Positions 42,658 through 44,896 of a stretch of DNA of 44,896 nt are shown here, piece by piece. The stretch spans positions 1 to 44,896 of the forward strand of contig VGTK01000019.1 in the NCBI GenBank assembly GCA_016874715.1, in the 5' to 3' direction. The position numbers and the translations under genes were made by a program. Within the stretch, counting starts at the first letter, position 1. Every line of letters begins with the position of its first letter. The notes under the pieces were generated by a model. It worked only from the letters and a program-made list of their open reading frames with translations. It searched no databases and was not told the DNA's origin. Source of the stretch: Deltaproteobacteria bacterium (GTDB lineage Bacteria > Desulfobacterota > Binatia > UBA12015).

Positions 42658-43538
42658 GGCCGTCTCCTCGGGGAAGTCGTGACCGGCGGGGTCTCGTCGC
42701 GTGCGCTCGGCACCGGGCGGCCGCCGTCGCGTGCGCTCGGCACCCGAGGGGTGTCCTCGAGCGCGCTCAGCGTCAGCGGGGTGTCGTTGCGCGCGCTCGG
42801 TACCGGAGAGGTGTCGTCGCGTGCGCTCAGCGCGGCGACCGCGTCGAGCAGGCTGCGCTCGCCGCGTCGCGTGAGCTCGCGCGCGTGGTGCTCCGCCGTC
42901 GCTCCGTTGCCGCGCCGAATCGCCGCGGCGATCGCGCCGTAGCCCGTCGGGTCGTCGAGCTCACCGGCGAGGACGCCGGTGAGCAGGTCCATGCACTTCG
43001 CGTACGTGTCGCGCAGCGAGTTGTAGGCGAGGCGGTAGGCGACGTTCCCGGTCGCGTCGACGAGCGCCGACCAGAAGTTCATCGCCAGCGCCTGTAGCGA
43101 GGGCAGGTCGCCGGCGGCCGCGTCCATTCGCTCGACGATCGCGTCGAGCGCGTCGGCGACCGCCGTCCCGCCGCGCAGGGCGGCGAGTCGCGCGATGTCC
43201 GGCGCGAGTGCCGAGCGCATCTCGACGACGCTGCGGACGACGACGGGGTCGAAGCCGCCGGCGTCGGTCAGGAGCAGGTCCGGCAGCAGCTCGAGGCCCG
43301 CGGACGCCCGGTAGTCGAGCACGCGGGACGCGCCGCCGTGCTGGACCGCGACCAGGCGGGCCTGCGAGAGCCGCTTCAGGGCCTCGCGGACCGCTCCCCG
43401 GTTCACCCCGAGGGTCTCGCAGAGGGCGCGCTCGGCGGGCAGCGGGTCGCCGGCCTGCATCGCGCCGCTGACGATCTGCTCGCGGAGCTGATCGAACACG
43501 GCATCGGACAGGGATCGCCTGCGCACGGGCTGGAGCAC
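42654..43538 (-). CDS. GntR-family regulator, FadR/FCD subfamily, with repeat tail
   Basis: 294 residues if GTG 43538 is used; TTG 43586 is open but would place the start on the operator. The winged helix is clear (SDAVFDQLREQIVSGAMQAGDPLPAERALCETLGVNRGAVREALKRL), then an FCD-like helical domain to about residue 235. The C-terminus has five decapeptide repeats (SARDDTSPVP-like). It is translationally coupled to the membrane hydroxylase. Direct-repeat operator sites lie just upstream at 43575-43599. The ligand is unknown, perhaps a lipid-derived acyl compound. Confidence 0.87.
   Translation of the reverse strand: MLQPVRRRSLSDAVFDQLREQIVSGAMQAGDPLPAERALCETLGVNRGAVREALKRLSQARLVAVQHGGASRVLDYRASAGLELLPDLLLTDAGGFDPVVVRSVVEMRSALAPDIARLAALRGGTAVADALDAIVERMDAAAGDLPSLQALAMNFWSALVDATGNVAYRLAYNSLRDTYAKCMDLLTGVLAGELDDPTGYGAIAAAIRRGNGATAEHHARELTRRGERSLLDAVAALSARDDTSPVPSARNDTPLTLSALEDTPRVPSARDGGRPVPSARDETPPVTTSPRRRP
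42678..42827 (-). repeat. Five 30-bp coding repeats at the gntR 3' end
   Basis: Five in-frame units of 30 bases encode the decapeptides SARDDTSPVP, SARNDTPLTL, SALEDTPRVP, SARDGGRPVP and SARDETPPVT. They form a disordered, Ser/Pro/Asp-rich tail after the ligand domain. The period preserves the frame, so copy number can change without breaking the gene. Confidence 0.9.
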
Positions 43539-43574
43539 GAGGTCGGAATAGTCGACCGAGGTCCGCTGGTCAAC

Positions 43575-43599
43575 TGGTAAGACCAAATCTGTAAGACCA
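43575..43599 (-). promoter_or_regulatory. Double GntR/FadR-type operator
   Basis: TGGTAAGACCA (43575-43585) is a FadR-subfamily TGGT-N3-ACCA site. GTAAGACCA is repeated 14 bases away (43591-43599). The pair sits directly upstream of the regulator's coding region, consistent with autoregulation. Confidence 0.72.
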
Positions 43600-43824
43600 G
43601 ATCTTTCTCATTCAGGCTCCTCCGTGGCTGGTGCGGCCCCGGCCCCGGCAGTCGCTCGTCGCGGAGTCGTCCGTGTGCAGCTCTATTTTATCCTGACTAA
43701 CTCGTTCACTGACGTCCGGGAGATCCCGGAGACGCGTCCGAAACAGCGCGCCTGCCCGGACCATCAAAATTGTACCTGATCTCGGTGCGCCGGGGCTCTG
43801 ATGCCAGGGAAAGGCACGAGTTCG
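43600..43824. other. AT-richer divergent intergenic region
   Basis: It separates gntR (-) from the interrupted exported gene (+). On the minus strand TAAAAT (near 43688-43693) resembles a -10. A perfect palindrome TCCGGGA-GA-TCCCGGA lies at 43715-43730 and may be an operator. No small gene was recognised. Confidence 0.45.
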
Positions 43825-44796
43825 ATGTCGAACACCCGCATGACGATCCTCGCCGCCGCCGCGGCCACGCTCGTCGCCGTGGGCGCTGGCCCTGCGGCGG
43901 CGGCGGAGGTGGTGAATCAGCTCTCGCTCGACAACTGGTTCGGCGGCAACGAAGGCCCGAGTGGGTCGGTCGGCACCGTCGCGTTCGTGCCGGGTCCGGG
44001 GGTGCTGCCGGTCGGGGCGGGCAGCGCCGAGCTGACGGTCGACGCGACCGGCCGCGCCTCGTTCGGAAGCGCGCTCTACAAGGGAACCCGCCTCGACAAC
44101 ATCACCCAGCTCGAATACTCGCGCTAAGTCTCGTCGATCGGCGGCGCCGAGGCGCCGCCGCTGCAGTTCGACGTCGACTACGACTCGACCGACCTCAGCA
44201 CCGCCTGGCAGGGCCGTCTGGTGACGTACATCGCGACGCCGCCGGCGCTCGACACCTGGACCGCGGTGAACGCGCTCGCGGGGACCTGGTGGGCGACCGG
44301 TACGCCGGGCAACTCCGTCTGCTCGCAAGGGACGCCCTGCACCTGGGCGCAGGTCCTGCTGAACTTCCCGAACGCCGCGATCCGCAACGACTCTTCAGCC
44401 GGCGGCAATCTGCTGTTCCGCCTCGGGGGCCCGGTGACGGGCGGCGGCCAGGTGAACGTCGACGACTTCGCGATCACGGCCAGCGCCGTGACCACCGCGT
44501 GGGATTTCGAGACCGGCGTCGCGGTGAACCCCTCGGTGGCGCAGCCCGGGTCGATGGTCACCATTCGCGCCTACGGCTTCAGGCCGCAGAGCACCGCCAA
44601 GTCGTTCTACTACATCGCCGGAACGAGCGGGAAGCGGGTCCTGCCGTGCTCGGCGACGACCACCGCCGCGGGCGCGATCATCTGCAGCGTGCCGCTGCCG
44701 AGCGGCAGCCTGGCCGGTCCGTCCGGGACGCACGGCATCCTGATCCTCGGCAAGGATCGCATCCGCTACACGACGCAGATCTTCACCACGCCATGA
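43825..44796 (+). pseudogene. Exported protein gene interrupted by one in-frame TAA
   Basis: From ATG 43825 (43801 also in frame) a signal peptide (MTILAAAAATLVAVGAGPAAAAE) leads into a beta-rich domain (VVNQLSLDNWFGG, ASFGSALYKGTRLDN). At 44125-44127 a TAA follows LEYSR. The same frame then stays open for 222 codons (FDVDYDSTDLSTAWQGRLVTYIAT to RIRYTTQIFTTP), ending in a domain with an IPT/TIG-like start (VNPSVAQPGSMVTIRAYGF). A TAC to TAA change explains it. A perfect 9-bp hairpin (44140-44159) follows the stop. The intact protein would have about 323 residues. Function unknown. Confidence 0.8.
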
Positions 44797-44817
44797 GCGG
44801 GCGCCGGGGTGCCGTGC

Positions 44818-44861
44818 CGCTCGCCGGGTCCGCTGTCGCCACGACGCGGACCCGGCGAGCG
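44818..44861 (+). terminator. Perfect 16-bp-stem terminator hairpin
   Basis: CGCTCGCCGGGTCCGC (44818-44833) pairs perfectly with 44846-44861 across a 12-base loop, 21 bases after the stop of the interrupted exported gene. Retention of a strong terminator suggests the unit was, or still is, transcribed. Confidence 0.85.
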
Positions 44862-44896
44862 TCGCCACGGCGCCGCTGCGACCACCGACCGGCGGC

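Overview
The window comes from a very GC-rich, Gram-negative chromosome. The evidence is an Mla outer-membrane lipid transport set (mlaA, mlaC, mlaEFD), a PqiC-like lipoprotein, a YhdP/AsmA-like protein and many exported proteins. Coding regions have strong G/C third positions, GTG and TTG starts are common, and neighbouring genes are often linked by ATGA or GTGA overlaps. GTP-type PEP carboxykinase, a HadAB-like dehydratase pair and several proteins of aromatic or lipid oxidation suggest an uncultured soil or aquatic lineage of the former Deltaproteobacteria (Myxococcota, Desulfobacterota or Binatota type). This placement is inference. No tRNA, rRNA, transposase, phage gene or CRISPR array was seen.

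Layout. 1-2764 (-): a partial GT2+GT4 glycosyltransferase and an anchored protein. 2873-4772 (+): an autoregulated GntR regulator coupled to a ferritin-like diiron protein. 4864-6563: mlaA and mlaC, convergent and overlapping. 6681-8033: a frameshifted exported gene and an exported propeller-like protein. 8153-11148 (+): O-methyltransferase, Bcp peroxiredoxin, SDR reductase and a two-gene (R)-hydroxyacyl dehydratase. 11286-15728 (-): a Cys-rich exported protein, then the mlaE-mlaF-mlaD-pqiC-like operon. 15840-19843: an exported formylglycine-generating enzyme converging on an AsmA/YhdP-like giant. 20032-22945 (-): VOC protein, carboxylesterase lipoprotein and an exported unknown. 23091-23998 (-): a frameshifted DUF4394 gene. 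24296-27174 (+): pckG and pfkA. 27457-31506 (-): DEAD-box helicase, UbiB-family kinase and a coiled-coil protein. 31666-32700 (+): gap. 32885-37178: a predicted aromatic-ring oxidation operon (-) divergent from tetR and a membrane-anchored GST (+), with twin palindromic operators between them. 37209-41937 (-): an NMO-like flavoprotein, a four-helix membrane protein, a 32-bp minisatellite, malQ and an EstB-like hydrolase. 41983-43538 (-): a second GntR regulator coupled to a membrane fatty acid hydroxylase. 43825-44796 (+): an exported protein gene interrupted by one TAA.

Themes. (1) Outer-membrane lipid homeostasis: a split Mla system, a YhdP-like protein and lipid-chain enzymes within about 15 kb. 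(2) Two separate GntR genes, each followed by an ATGA-coupled predicted diiron enzyme and each preceded by GntR-type operator sites. (3) Central carbon metabolism: pckG, pfkA, gap and malQ. (4) A TetR-controlled module with a flavin hydroxylase, an extradiol-type dioxygenase and an unknown 97-residue protein. (5) Three exported-protein genes broken by three different small lesions: a 10-bp duplication, a 1-base loss and a nonsense codon. These could be real decay, phase variation or assembly error.
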